From positions 12,242,501-12,306,500 of the forward strand of contig NC_088356.1 of NCBI RefSeq assembly GCF_036884655.1: a stretch of 64,000 nucleotides of DNA. Direction: 5' to 3'. The notes beneath the pieces were generated by a model. That model saw nothing but the letters and a program-made list of their open reading frames with translations, ran no database searches and was not told where the DNA came from. The position numbers and the translations under genes are program-made. This DNA comes from Musa acuminata AAA Group. Lineage: Eukaryota > Streptophyta > Magnoliopsida > Zingiberales > Musaceae. The first letter of the stretch is position 1. Every line of letters begins with the position of its first letter. This document shows positions 22,171 to 34,366 of the stretch, piece after piece.

Positions 22171-23094
22171 ATGATATGTCATACTCTTTGCCATTTTAAG
22201 ATTTACATATTTACCATGTGAGAATGATAAGGCTGCCCATCTACTATATTTTTAGATCCCAAGACTTCCATCTTCTAATAAAAAAGAACTAGAAGAATTG
22301 AATGAAAAGAACAACTCCTTCCTCTCCTCTTTTAAATCCAATCCAACATATTTATCCTATATTATTACGAAGGATCATGCATATTGTCCGAACATAATAG
22401 TTGTTCATGATTCTTGAAGAGTTTTTATTGTTCGAGGAGAAAAATCACAATTTGTTGGATTACATCAAAGATAAAAATCGAATGTGTGTTTCTAAATATT
22501 GATTTGAAGATCAAGGAAAAATGCATTCATCCTTGTGATCTTACTATGACATGTAATAAATACTCTTTGGCATTTTAAGTATTACAAATTTACCATGTGA
22601 GAAAGTAGGGTTGCCCATTCATCATATTGTCAGATCTTCATACTTCATCTTCTAGTAAAAAAGAGCTAGAAGAATTAAATGAAAAGAACACCTACTTCCT
22701 CCTTTCCTCTTTGAAATCCAAATCAATATATTGGTCCTATGCATGATATAATTTTCAATATCATGAAGGATCATACATATTATCATGACACAAAATTTAT
22801 CCATAGTCCTAGAAGAGCTTTCTTATAAGAGGAGAAAAATGATAATTTGTTAGATTATATAGAATATAAAAATTAGACATGTAGTTCCAAATATCGATTT
22901 GAAGGTCAAGGAAAAAGATATTTCTCCTTTTGATCTTTACTATGAAATGTCATACACTGTGACATGTTCAACTTTTGCAAATTTACCATGTGAGGATGAT
23001 AGGATTGCTTATAGATCATTATCAATTATATCGTTAGATCTTGAGACATCTTCTAGTAAAAGAATGTGATTATCTTGCTTGACCTGTATTTTGG

Positions 23095-23394
23095 ATGTGG
23101 TGCAATATCCACTGGTCTATGATTGGGTGCCAATTTGTCTGGCATAAATCACCAAACACAATGGGTGATCAATTTGAATTAGTATGCAAGCAAGAGTATA
23201 AAGTTGAATCATCCAGATATGAGGTGAGGAATAAAAGGCTGAAGATTTCCGATTTCCCAACTCTTTTGATTGAGTGGGAAAAACTATGTACAAAGTATCA
23301 TGTTAGTGGAACTCAAAGTTTGCTTAAACATAAAATTGATTCCAATTGTTTGGATGATTGTTATATCAACTTGATGTCAAATCCGGATTTTTGA
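23095..23394 (+). CDS. Unassigned 99-codon open frame between repeat array and its inverted copy
   Basis: The frame begins MWCNIHWSMIGCQFVWHKS and ends in LMSNPDF. Its composition (balanced charged and hydrophobic residues, several Cys and Trp) looks more protein-like than its AT-rich surroundings, but I recognise no domain. It lies exactly between the last direct copy and the inverted copy of the 0.4-kb repeat, so it may be an exon or gene fragment carried in a larger inverted structure. It may also be chance. Confidence 0.25.
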   Translation: MWCNIHWSMIGCQFVWHKSPNTMGDQFELVCKQEYKVESSRYEVRNKRLKISDFPTLLIEWEKLCTKYHVSGTQSLLKHKIDSNCLDDCYINLMSNPDF

Positions 23395-23439
23395 CTGGAG
23401 AAGTGAAAAAGGAGATATATGTGAATTCAGTATTTTTGA

Positions 23440-23905
23440 TGTTAAATCAACTGTTTGAGCTATACTTTCAATTTTTATCTTCTCTATAATCCAACAAATT
23501 ATCATTTCAAAAAGGAGAGAAGAAAGGAGATGTTCTTTTCATTCAAATTTTCTAGTTCTTTTGACTAACAGATGATGTCTCAGGATTTGACGATATAATA
23601 GATAATGATCCATGGGGATCCCTATCATTCTCACATAATAAATTTATAAAAATTGAATATGACAAAAAGTATAACATATCATAGTAAAGATCACAAGGAG
23701 AAATATTTTTTTTTTCTTGATCATATGTTCAATTTTTATCTTCTATATAATCCAACAAATTATCAATTTTCTCCTTAGACAACAAAATTCATATGTAATT
23801 ATGAGCAGCTTTTGTGTCTTATAATATAAATGATCTTTTATAATACCAAATGTTAAAGATTATGTGATTTATAGAACCAATATACATGACAATATGATCG
23901 ATTCG
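23440..23905. repeat. Inverted copy of the 0.4-kb repeat unit
   Basis: The reverse complement of this segment carries the array landmarks in order, including the gatcaaagga/tttttgatc, ccaacaaattatc and gaatgatagggatccccatggatcattatc blocks. It is the only copy in this orientation in the window. Confidence 0.75.
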
Positions 23906-23987
23906 AATATCTTTTAACATTCTATTTTAGTTGAACTTCTTTGCACTCTCTCTCTCTCTAACAAATAAGATGATCTTTAGTTGTCAC

Positions 23988-24496
23988 TGTTAGATTTGAT
24001 GGTTTTTAATAATTGAATAAGATATATAATAGAACTAGATGGATTATAATGATAGGTAAAAGAAATCCATTTAAAGTATGATTCCTTGGGGGATACCCTT
24101 AATGGGAGGAACTCTCCTAATAACTTATCTTAGACCAATTGCTCTCATCTATAAATAGACATGACCTCTAAGGACTGGACGATAGATGTTACGCATCTCA
24201 TAGAGGATTTAGTTGAGGGATTACAGTCTCTCTCTCAACTCTCATCTCTCTAGCCTTTAATCTAAGTGATCTTGTGAAAGAACAGGAAAAGAAGAGAAGG
24301 ATCTAGTTCTTTTTGTAGATTGACAACGATCTTGGATCTAAAGACGATGTATTTGCAGATCACACGAAGATCTCTTTTTCAGATGATAATAAAAGATATG
24401 CATCGTAAAACCAGATCTAATTATATTTGATTTCAATCCTAGCATAAAAGATTGTTTCCGTATTTAATATAGCATATTATAGATTTTATGCTAACA
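23988..24496 (+). mobile_element. 5' LTR of Copia element A
   Basis: TGTTAGATTTGATGG at 23988 to ATGCTAACA at 24496, matching 33847-34366 along its whole length. TATAAATA lies at 24150-24157. The flanking pentamers (GTCAC left, ATGAC right) do not match, so no target duplication is visible. Confidence 0.88.
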
Positions 24497-24498
24497 AT

Positions 24499-24511
24499 TT
24501 GTATCAGAGCC
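24499..24511 (+). other. Decayed primer-binding site of element A
   Basis: TTGTATCAGAGCC, one base off the initiator tRNA-Met site, two bases after the LTR end. Confidence 0.75.
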
Positions 24512-24564
24512 TAGGTTCTTGAGATCAAATATATTAGATCAATTATTTTTGTTTACGATGCTTA

Positions 24565-25934
24565 TGTTAGGATCAAGAGCGGCACTAAGAGGGGGGGTGA
24601 ATTAGTGCAGCGGAAAACTTTCGCTATTTCAAAAAACTTATTTCGATTGAAATTGATTCCAACAAGAATGGTTTCAATTCAATCCATTTTGGAAGGTATT
24701 TAAACTCGAAACCTTTCGTGAAAGTGCAAGAGAAGACTAATGTGATTTGCAGCGATGTAAATTACACAAAGAAAAAGTGTTGGTTTCGTAAAGTCTTCGT
24801 ACGATTAAAGCCAAACTTGAAAGATGTTTATGTGAAAGCGTAAGTAGACGTAGTTAAAGCACAGTAAGGAGGAGAGGTAGTTTGCTATAAAAGAAAGTTG
24901 CTCAAAGTAAATGCAAATTGAGTTTTAGAGTGGTTCGGTCAACGTGACCTACATCCACTTTCGACTTCCTCCTCTGACAAGGTCACCGCGTCTACTAGAG
25001 GCTTTCCTTCAATAGGCGAAGGCTAACCACCTTTTATAGCTTTTCTCTTTTTATCGGGTTTAGGAGACAACCCTTACAAGTTTCACTCCTCTTTTGAATG
25101 ATCTCAACACTTAAAAAGGGAGGAGGAGAACTCTAGTACTTTTATAACTCTCTAACACTTTAAAAACTCAAGAATATATTAAGTTTTCGTTGCTCTTTCA
25201 TGTAGAAAAGGGTAGGGTATTTATAGACCCTAATGTCTTTCAAAAATGGAACCAAGAAGTGTCTTATCCGAGATTTCTGGGGTACTAGCGATACCACCGC
25301 CATTACTGGGCGGTACTACCGCCTGACACCTGGCACTGAGCGGTACTACCGCTCAGTCTGGGCGGTACCACCGCCTGACAGGGGTGGTACCACCGCCCAT
25401 AATTTTTAGGAGACCGAGTCTCCCAGGTGATGCCACCACTGGCTAGGAATTCAGGGTCCTGGTTAGGCCTTGAATCCGACCCAAAGTAGCCCAACTTTGG
25501 ACCCAATTGGCCCCTAGTTAAGTTAGTGAGATAACCTACCAATTTTAACTTAATTTACGCTCTAACTATGATAATTACTACACATAATTCTGGTGAGCTT
25601 CCGACATACTTCCGGCGAACATCCGAGGAACTCTCGGCAATGCTCCGGTGGACTCTCGGCAATCTCTTGGACTTTGCGACGATCTTCTTGGCAAGTTTCG
25701 ATGACTTTTATGGCAAACTCCTGGACTTCTCGGTTAGTTCCAGCAGAACTTTCGACGAACGTCCAGACTTCCGTCGAACTCTCGAACTCCCTATGTGATC
25801 TCGATCTTGACTCCGACACAACACCTGCTTTATGTCTTATTGCCATCATAGTTAATCCTGCACACTTTTATCAACATATATATTAGATCAAACAAATTAC
25901 AATTGGCTTCATCATCAAAATCCGAGATTCAACA
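24565..25934 (-). mobile_element. 3' LTR of nested minus-strand long-LTR Copia element
   Basis: From TGTTAGGATCAAG at 24565 to TTCAACA at 25934, with the polypurine tract (minus strand AAAAAGGGGGAGAT) at 25935-25951. TATA box on the minus strand at 25218-25225. Upstream of it (25288-25400) lie five motifs of the type GGCGGTACCACCGCC. The LTR inserted just after the primer-binding site of element A; the five bases before it are GCTTA. Confidence 0.88.
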
Positions 25935-25951
25935 ATCTCCCCCTTTTTGAT

Positions 25952-27579
25952 GATGACAATCAATTGATGGCGGAGTTAACCTTAACTCCCCCTATCTATA
26001 TGTCATACTTGAGAAAAGACATTCTTGAATTCATGGCCTTTGAATTCAAGAGACATTGATAAGTTAAATTCATTTAAACTTATCAATACATACATCATGA
26101 TTCCTATCATGATCTAACATTTTCAAAATGATGTAAAGGCATGATATCCATTTTCAAGTCTAATATTTCAAATATGAAAGATGACAAAGATAGCAATTCA
26201 TCATTCTATGACAAGATATCAATTTGTAAAATTATAAGTTAAGCTCTAGATATCTTATCATAATGAAGAAAAGTTAACATGCAAACATTTCAAGTATAAA
26301 ATTATATACATTTATCATCAATTTACCACATTTTGGTATTATTTCTCCCCCTTTGTCATCAACAAAAAGGAGAATAATTTCAACAATGCAAGTGTGGTAA
26401 AAATTCATGCCTCATTTCAATTTGTAAAAATTCATACCAATTATATTTCAAGCATTCATGACATGGTATCATTTAAAAGTTCTCACATTAAAATTTATAA
26501 ATATTTAAAGAGATGGCTTCCATCAACTTCTCACTTTTTATTTTTTATCAAAACTTTGCATGAAGGAGAGTAAGGAGAAAAATCCATTGAGAACCAACTT
26601 TGAATGAAATTAAAAATGATAAAAGAGTTTCATTAAATCATGCTTCAATTTTCACAAGGATAAAAATATTCATATGAAATCAAATCCTCATTCTTGCAAG
26701 TTTTCATCTCATAAAAAATCATAAAAATTCTTCCTTCATTAAGAAAGAATTCATGTGAAAGAGTCATCATATGAAGGATAAAAGAAATTATATGAATAAG
26801 CCTTCAAATCCATTTCTCAATAAAAATTCACAAGAGATAAATCCGAGAGATACATTTTCAATGACTTCTATAAATCAAACATATAAATACTTCATACATC
26901 CATAAAATGTTTTGTCATAGCTTTTCATCACTACTTGCATGAGGTAATATCATTAGTGCTTTGTAGTACTCAAAGATTAAGAATCCGATGTATGATTAAA
27001 ACTACTCAATATTCAATAGAAATCATAATCATCAAGGTAAACATGATATTGCATCATTGTATGATAGCATGCTCATCATCATAGAGACTTTTAGCATCAA
27101 AGCACAAAATTTTCAATATCAAAGTAAACATTTTATTGAAGCATACAACCTTATCATCATGTAAAATTCGCATCATAAAATTATCAGCACAGAATTGAAG
27201 TGAGTGATCAAAGAATCAAGAAAGTCTGAAAATGAAATTTAACAAGTTCATATATTTGGACAAATTAACATTCCTAACTCTGCAAATGCTCATCAAATAA
27301 TACATCAAGTCGTAGATACCAATATATCAAGGACTTTATCCATTCAAAAGATATATTAAGTCTAATTCTTAGAGTGATATATTCATTAAAGTAAGCTTAG
27401 AATTTAACCATCAATGTAGTTAGCGCAGAATTTTACTATCAAAGTAAGTAGTATAAAAGCACAGCATTGCGATCATCAAAGTGAATAGCATTTTAAGTTT
27501 ACAACATTAAGGTAAACAACATAGTATTACAACATAACAAGGAGGACTTGTGTCCATTTTTCCCAAATATATACACAGC
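25952..27579 (-). mobile_element. Non-coding spacer of nested long-LTR element
   Basis: AT-rich sequence between the envelope-like ORF and the polypurine tract, dominated by words such as tatcatc, aaaattcat and catcataaa. It resembles the spacer at 332-2812 in style. No frame of interest. Confidence 0.65.
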
Positions 27580-28393
27580 TTATTCAGGTGATGGAAAGTT
27601 AAAATATCTAAACAAGGTATCAAACTGTCGGTGAATCTGTTGTAACTTAGTTAAGATTTGATCTTGGCGCTGTTCAAGTCGATCTTATCGTTGTTCAAAA
27701 TGATCCATCCGAATCCCTATGTCTTCGATAGATGAAGGAGGTGCTTGCTCCATTGGAGGTGATTCCTCAAAGGGACCTGTTGGAAGAGATTGATTACCCC
27801 TAAATATTGATATTTCCGGTTCTGTCTCAGGTTAGAGGGGATTGGTCCTTCTAGACAGTCTAATCCACATACCATTTCTGAATGTACATCTCATCCGTCG
27901 AAGTAGATTTTTATTTATGATACTAAATCTATCTAGTTTTATAACTTCTTCGTCGGGTGAAATGGCAATATCGTAGGCATGGAGTATTCTTATGATTAAG
28001 CCACCATATAGAAGCATCATGTCCTTTTTTGATATTTCAATCATGTTTTGTTGGATTAGGTAACCAAAACAATTGTTATATCCCTTTATGATTCAATACA
28101 TGGTACCTAGTTCCATTTGGCTTACTTCATCATGATGATATTGCTTTGGGAGAACGATACTAATCAAGATGTGATGAAGTATTTTGTGGCTTAAAGGTAG
28201 TAAATGTTCATAGCTTTTTGAAAGTATCATTAAGTTAGGATTGCCAAAAATTGTTCCTAAGGCATCAACATAAGATGTAAATTTATATGGATGTAAATTT
28301 TAGGGTATGTTGATTAGAATCGAAAAGTAGGGAGTCATAATTTTTTTCTAATCTCCTCTTCCCTTTGTCCCTAGAGGATCTTCTAGAAGCCAT
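27580..28393 (-). pseudogene. Envelope-like third ORF of SIRE-type Copia element, broken
   Basis: Reading the minus strand from the ATG at 28393 gives MASRRSSRDKGKRRLEKNYD and then a stop. An open 70-codon stretch at 27832-28044 follows (YGGLIIRILHAYDIAISPDE, LRRMRCTFRNG), and further down a glutamine-rich segment with heptad character (MDHFEQR, LEQRQDQILTKLQQIHRQF) ends at a stop near 27580. In plant SIRE/Maximus-type Copia elements an extra ORF of this kind, with basic start and C-terminal coiled coil, follows pol. Its function is unknown and it is called envelope-like by position only. At least two stops and one frameshift break it here. Confidence 0.6.
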
Positions 28394-28650
28394 GAGTCTA
28401 AACACATAAATGATACCAAGAACTACACATAAGATGGCAAGATCTATTTATAAATTAAGAGAAGAGGTTTGAAAATTACCCTTGCAGTAATCTTCTTGAA
28501 AGGTTAAGATTGATCCTTGAATTTGAAGAAGAGGAGGGTTTTCTTAAGTTTCTAAAGGAGGATCAAGGAGAATGAGAGGTGAAGAGGTGTTTAGAGGTGT
28601 TAGAAGAAATGTAGGAGGGCTTGGGGTTGGTTCTACCGCCGGCCCGAAGT

Positions 28651-28660
28651 GCCTTTTATA
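28651..28660 (-). promoter_or_regulatory. TATA box before the envelope-like ORF
   Basis: Minus-strand TATAAAAGGC about 260 bp upstream of the ORF start. Immediately upstream (28664-28800) lie five motifs of the GGCGGTRCCACC type, the same kind that precede the TATA box of the LTR. Confidence 0.5.
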
Positions 28661-28663
28661 GGG

Positions 28664-28800
28664 CAGAGGTTGCGGGTGGTGGCACCGCTAGTTGGGCGGT
28701 GCTACCACCTGCAACCCGAAACAACTAGCGATGCTACCGCTTGTCACCTGAGACAACTGGTGGTACTACCGCCAGTTGGGCGGTGCCACCACCCGCAGGT
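28664..28800 (-). repeat. Array of GGCGGT/ACCGCC motifs upstream of envelope-like ORF
   Basis: Five spaced motifs such as ggtggcaccgc, ggcggtgctaccacc, gcgatgctaccgc, ggtggtactaccgcc and ggcggtgccaccacc. Each can fold as a short hairpin (GGCGGT with ACCGCC). Confidence 0.7.
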
Positions 28801-29506
28801 AGTGAGCACTACTCACAAGGTTGTGTGGGGTGATTTCTATTTGAAGGAAGTTTTTGTTTGCGAAGCACACAACCTTATTTTCATCGTCATATAAAAATTC
28901 ACATCATAAGAGGAGAAGATTTGTACATTCATGATTGATCACATAAAATGCATGCCATACCCAAACATTATATAGAACTCATATGTTTATAATAAGTTCA
29001 TGATTCATCATATAAAATTTATACGCTAGCATCATAAAACTCGTATGGAAAAATACATATGGCTCATTGTGCACACTATAAGATCATGATTCATGTGAGT
29101 GATCCAAAAAAGGTCCGAACGCATATTCATGATCTTGTTAGATAGACTTCGATCCGAAAAAAAAAAATTAAGGAATGAATGAATCCGGAAGATGTGAGAA
29201 GGGGAATTCATGCATAAGAGTTCACAAGTTTCAAAATTTGAGAGATCAATGTTAAGTGTTTATCACATAAGATTGCATCATGAACTTATAAGTATCATTT
29301 TGTGATTAATAGTTTTAATTCTAATGATCCCCTTTTTTGTTATTTTGGCTAGAGAGCTTTATGAGTTATTTTGGATCTCTGGTCATAAACCTTGAACACC
29401 CAAAAACAAGATACCATCTCTTGCTCCTAGGTTATGATGGTATACGTTTCTACAAAAGAGGATGATACTCATTTGATCTTGGGTGCCTCAAAAATCAATC
29501 TTAATT
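28801..29506 (-). mobile_element. Remaining right part of nested element, truncated
   Basis: AT-rich sequence continuing the nested element away from its 3' LTR. No pol or 5' LTR follows: at about 29506 the text returns to element A, whose gag begins near 29550. GCTTA occurs at 29507-29511, the same five bases that precede the nested LTR at 24565, but with no LTR end here the match could be chance. Confidence 0.5.
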
Positions 29507-29549
29507 GCTTATCATGTTGTATTGAGTCATTTGAAATTCTTTTAGAAAT

Positions 29550-32500
29550 TTAAATCAATTTATCAAATTATTTAGAATGGTTAGAGCATGTACAATTTAC
29601 ATTGGGTGTATTAGATCTTGACTTAGCATTGCTTGTTGAAAAGCCCGCAGACTTGACTGATGAAAGTACTATAGAATAAATTAATGAAATGAAGACTTGG
29701 AAAAGATTTGATAGGCTTAGTTTAATGTTCATAAGAATAACGAATAAAAGTAACATAAAGACTTCTGATTGCAACTAGCGTATATGAATATTTAAAGGTT
29801 ATTAAAGACAGATTTAAATCTGCTGATAAGTCATTGGCTAGCACACTAATGAAAGAATTGACTATGGCTCGGTATGATAGCACTCGAGGAATTCAGGATC
29901 ACATCTTCAATATGGCTGATAAAACTGTAAAACTTAAAGCATTAGGCATGAATGTTGATGAGTCTTTTCTCGTGCAGTTCTTTCTCAATTCCCTTCCTTC
30001 TCAATTTGGCCCATTCAAGATTCACTATAATACAAATAAGGACAAGTGAGAGTTGAATAAGTTAACTAGTATGTGTGTTCAGGAAGAATTGAAATTAAAG
30101 TAGGAAAGTTTATATAATGCCATGACTACTACTAAGGAGTTGGTAACAAGAAAAGAAAATTGAAGCATCATCCATCAAATAAATTTACTAGGTCTGAAAA
30201 TATTAAACGGATAAATGAAAAGAAAATTTTTACTGTAAAGTGTTTCTTTTGTGGCAAGAAAGGACATGTGAAGAATGACTATATTAAATGCAAGACTTAG
30301 TTCGAAAAGAAAGGTATTAACTCAACCTTTGTATGTTTCGAATCAAACATTATAGAAGTTCCTTCTAATACTTGGTGGATTGATTCTGGTGCTTTAACCC
30401 ATGTTACCAATAGTATGCAGGGATTTCTTTCAATTCGGAATCCAAAAGAACATGAAAGGAGACTTATCATCTATGCTTAGAGATGGGTCATCTGATGGAT
30501 CTTGTTGACACATGTTATGTTCCTACTATTTCTAGAAATTTAGTTTATCTATTTAGAATTGATAGGTTAGGATATTATCTTTCTTTTGGTATTAGTAAAC
30601 TCAACATATTTTGTGATTCAATAAAAGTTGATTCTGAAATTCTATGTGATGGTTTATACAAAATTAATTTGAATCTTGAGTTTACAAAGACATTATTGAC
30701 TATATAATCAAATGTTGGATTGAACGTAATTTCAATAATAAAATATCTTCTATATTGTGGCATAGACGATTGAGGCATATCTCCAAGGAAAGAATTGAAA
30801 GATTAGTTAATGATAATATTTTGGAACATTTAGACTTCACTGATTTTAATGTTTGTATAGATTGCATTAAGGGAAAGCAAACTAAATATACAAAGAAAAA
30901 TACCACAAGAAGTAAATAATTCCTTGATATTATTCATACTGTTATTTGTGGACTACTCCATATTCCTTGTTTTAGTGGAGAAAGGTATTTCATCACATTT
31001 ATAGATAACATGTCCAGATATTGCTATGTTTATCTAATACATGAAAAGTCTCAGGCCGTTGACACTCTTGAAGTGTACATAAATGAGGTCGAGAGATAAT
31101 TAGATAAAAAAGTTAAAATTGTCAGATTTGATAGGGGTGGTGAATTTTATGGCAAATATGATGAATCTGGTCAGAATATTGGTCATTTTGCTAGATTCCT
31201 AGAATAAAGGGGTATTTGTGCTCAATATGCATTATCAGGTGTGTCACAGTAGAACGATATTACAGAAAGGTGAAATCATACTTTTATGGATATAGTTAGG
31301 AGCATGATAAGTTCTTCCTCTGTACCTGAATCAACATGAGGTGAAGCTCTTAGGACAACTATATATATCCTGAACAGGGTTCTTAGTAAGTCAGTTCCAT
31401 CAACTCCATTTGAGTTATGGACTGGTAAGAAGCCTAGTCTGAGACATTTACATATTTGGGGGTATCCTACAGAGATAAGAGTATTCAATCCACATGAAAA
31501 GAAATTGGATCCAAGAATTATTTCTAGATATTTTATTGATTATCCAGAAAAATCTAAGGGATATAGATTTTATTGCCCTAATTATAGTACGAGAATAGTA
31601 GAATCTAGTAATACAAGATTCCTAGAAAATGATGAAATAAATGTGAGTAAAAAATCTCGAATGACCAATTTTAATATTGAGAAGATTCAAGTTAATTCTT
31701 CATATCATCTTCTATTCGAGAAATTGTTGTTCCTCAAATCAATGAGAGTATTGACAAGAGTGCACAACAAAATAACATCGAAGAACTCTCACATGATGTT
31801 GATGTCGCCGCTTATGATCTTGTAGAACAATCACAATTGGCAGCTTTGAGAATATCTTAAAGAAAAAGAAAACATATCATTTTTAATGATTATGTAGTAT
31901 ATCAACAAGAATCGGATTATGATATAGGAATAAAAAGAGACCCTTTATCATTTTCAGAAGCTATAGAAAGTAATGAGTCTGAAAAATGATATGATGCAAT
32001 AAAAGAAGAGTTAAAATCAATGATCCAAAATGGTGTTTGGGAACTCTTTGAATTGCCCAAAAATTATAAAAGAGTCGGTTGTAAATGGGTCTTTAAGACA
32101 AAACGTGATTCAATGGGCAATATCGAACGATATAAAGCCAGACTTGTGGCCAAATATTTTTCTCAGAAAGAAGGCATTGACTATAACGAGATTTTTTCTC
32201 CAGTTTATAGAAAGAACTTGTTGAGAAACGTTATAGCATTAATAGCCCATTATGATCTTGAATTACATCAAATGGATGTGAAAATAGCATTTCTGAATGG
32301 GGATCTAGATGAGGAAATCTATATGGAATAACTTGAAGGATTCATAAAAAAGAGAAAAGAAAGTTAGGTTTATAAACTTAATAAATTCATTTATGACCTT
32401 AAACAAGCTTCTAGATAATGGTATATAAAGTTTCATATTACCATTACTTCTTTCGAATTTAAGAAAAACACTGTTGATCATGATCAGTGCATATATCTGA

Positions 32501-33415
32501 AGGTAAGTGGGAGCAAGTTTATTATATTGATCTTATATGTGGATGATATTTTACTTGGTAGTAGTTATTTTGGTTTATTTCATGAAACTAAGATATTTCT
32601 CAATAAGAACTTTAAGATGGTTGATATGAATGAGTCAGCCTATGTTATTGGCATTGAGATATTTAGGGATGGATCTCAAGGATTATTAGGATTGTCTCAT
32701 AAACAATATATTAATCGTATCTTGGAGATATTTAATATGCAGCTTTGCTCAGCCAATAATATATCCATTATTAGAGGTGAAAAATTCAGCCAAAACCAGT
32801 TTTACAATTGCAATGCTAGGAAGATACCAAAGCAACCCAAGAATGGAATATTGGAAAGCTGAAAAAAAAACAATGAGATATCTGTAGGGGACAAAAGATT
32901 ATATGCTCACATATAAGAGAACAGATCAGCTTGAAGTGACAGGATATTCAGATGTTGATTTTGTAAATTATCTCGATAACAGGAAGTCCACTTCAGGATT
33001 TGTACTCATATTAATTGTTGGGGAAATTTCTTTGAAAAAAGTAAAGCAATCGCTTATTGCATCATCGACAATGGAAGCTGAATTTGTGGCATGATTTGAG
33101 GTCACAAATCAAGCTTTATGACTGCGAAATTTCATCTCAAGACTTAGTGTGGTCGACTCAATTGTTAGGTTGAAAATATTTTGTAATAATACTGCTTCAG
33201 TTTTCTTCTCTAAGAATAGTAAGTACTCTAGTAGTTCCAAGTACATCGAAATAAAGTATTTGGTGGTTAGAGAAAAAGTCCAGAAACAACAAGTGTCAAT
33301 TGAGAATCTGAGCACCAGTATGATGATTACTGATCCATTTACTAAAGCTTTACAATATAGAATATCTAAAGAATATATTCTTAGAATTGAGCTTATGAGC
33401 AAGCCATAAAAGATA
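29550..33415 (+). pseudogene. Copia element A gag-pol, degenerate
   Basis: The order is gag, protease, integrase, reverse transcriptase, RNase H, which is Copia order. Gag starts near 29570 (NYLEWLEHVQFTLGVLDLDL) and has a knuckle near 30240 in which the last Cys is Tyr (CFFCGKKGHVKNDY). The protease keeps WWIDSG near 30372. Integrase pieces include RRLRHISKERIE (30770), RFDRGGEF (31126) and YILNRVLSKSVPSTPFELW. Reverse transcriptase runs from 32020 with KWVFKTKRDSMGNIERYKARLVAK, HQMDVKIAFLNGDL and LYVDDILL (32540). RNase H follows at 32903-33415. Stops are scattered through all domains, so the element is inactive. Confidence 0.88.
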
Positions 33416-33846
33416 TGGTGACACATATTTAGGTAGATACTATTATTGACATTTTTTTTACTTAATTCAAGTTATTTATTTCTGATATCATATGTACATT
33501 TATATTTATACATATTATAGTTGAATGTAATAACAAGATTGCCTTGACAAGATAAATTACAAGGGTCATTATAGACTATATTATAAAAGACTAACAATGT
33601 TGTGGTGGAGTATGACATTGATAATATACAATTGCTATGACTCATATTGATAGTTGGACTTAATATAGTATTATTATGTTTATTGGACATATTAACTTAT
33701 TTTAAAATTCATGGCCATGTATAAAATGCCTTTCAAATTTTGTTGGAATCCAATTAGGTAAAATTATTTTCAAACAAATTTTGTTTTGTTTATTTTAATT
33801 TTGAATATCTTTTATATCTTACCAATTAATGGGCTAAGTAGATGAA

Positions 33847-34366
33847 TGTTAGATTTTGTAGCCCTTCATATTTGGATAAGATATATAATGAAACTAATTA
33901 GATTCTGATGATAGATATTGGCTAATAGAAAAAAATTTCATTGAAAGTATGATTCCTTAAGGGATGCCCTTGATGGGAGGAACTCTCCTAATAACTTATT
34001 TTAGACTATATACTCTCGCCTATAAATAGTCAATACCTCTAAGGACTGGACAATAGATATTATGCATTCCATAGAGGATTCAATTGAGGGATTAAAGTCT
34101 CTCTCTCAACTCTCATCTCTCTAACCATCAATCTAAGTGGTCTTATTAAAGGATAGAAAGAAAGAAGAAGGATCTAGTTCTTTTTGTGGATTGATAGTGA
34201 TCTTGGATCTAAATATAGTGCCTTTACAGATCACATAGAGATCTTCTTTTCATATAGCATTAAAAGGTACATATCGTAAAACCAGATCTAATTATATTTA
34301 ATTTTAATCTTGGTATAAAATATTATTTCTATATTTAATTAGTATATTACAGATTTTATGCTCACA
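33847..34366 (+). mobile_element. 3' LTR of Copia element A
   Basis: Starts TGTTAGATTTTGT and ends ATGCTCACA; colinear with 23988-24496 and clearly diverged from it by many substitutions and small indels, so element A is old. TATAAATA at 34021-34028. Confidence 0.88.

Larger units (their letters stand above)
19061..23060. repeat. Degenerate tandem array of a roughly 0.4-kb unit (about nine copies)
   Basis: A block like gagaatgatagggctgcccgtggatcattatccactatat recurs near 19086, 19486, 19838, 20058, 20652, 21101, 22222, 22600 and 22993. Around it each copy keeps further landmarks in order: agtcaaaagaactagaagaattgaatgaaaagaac, tccaatccaacatattggtcc, tatcatgaaggatcatgcatattgtcatgaca, gttcatgattctggaagagttttcttatcag, gttggattacatagaag and gatcaaggaaaaaggtatt. 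Spacing is 220-590 bp except where other DNA has inserted (20263-20452 and 21385-22170). No long open frame is conserved between copies. It is not a known satellite to me. Confidence 0.85.

Noticed and set aside
29507..29511. GCTTA as right-hand target duplication of the nested element at 24565
   Set aside because: No LTR end adjoins it, and a 5-base match in the searched stretch can easily be chance; kept only as a hint.
29550..33415. Possible integrated pararetrovirus (for example a badnavirus) because of reverse transcriptase motifs
   Set aside because: Integrase precedes reverse transcriptase, LTRs, primer-binding site and polypurine tracts are present; this is Copia order, not a pararetrovirus.
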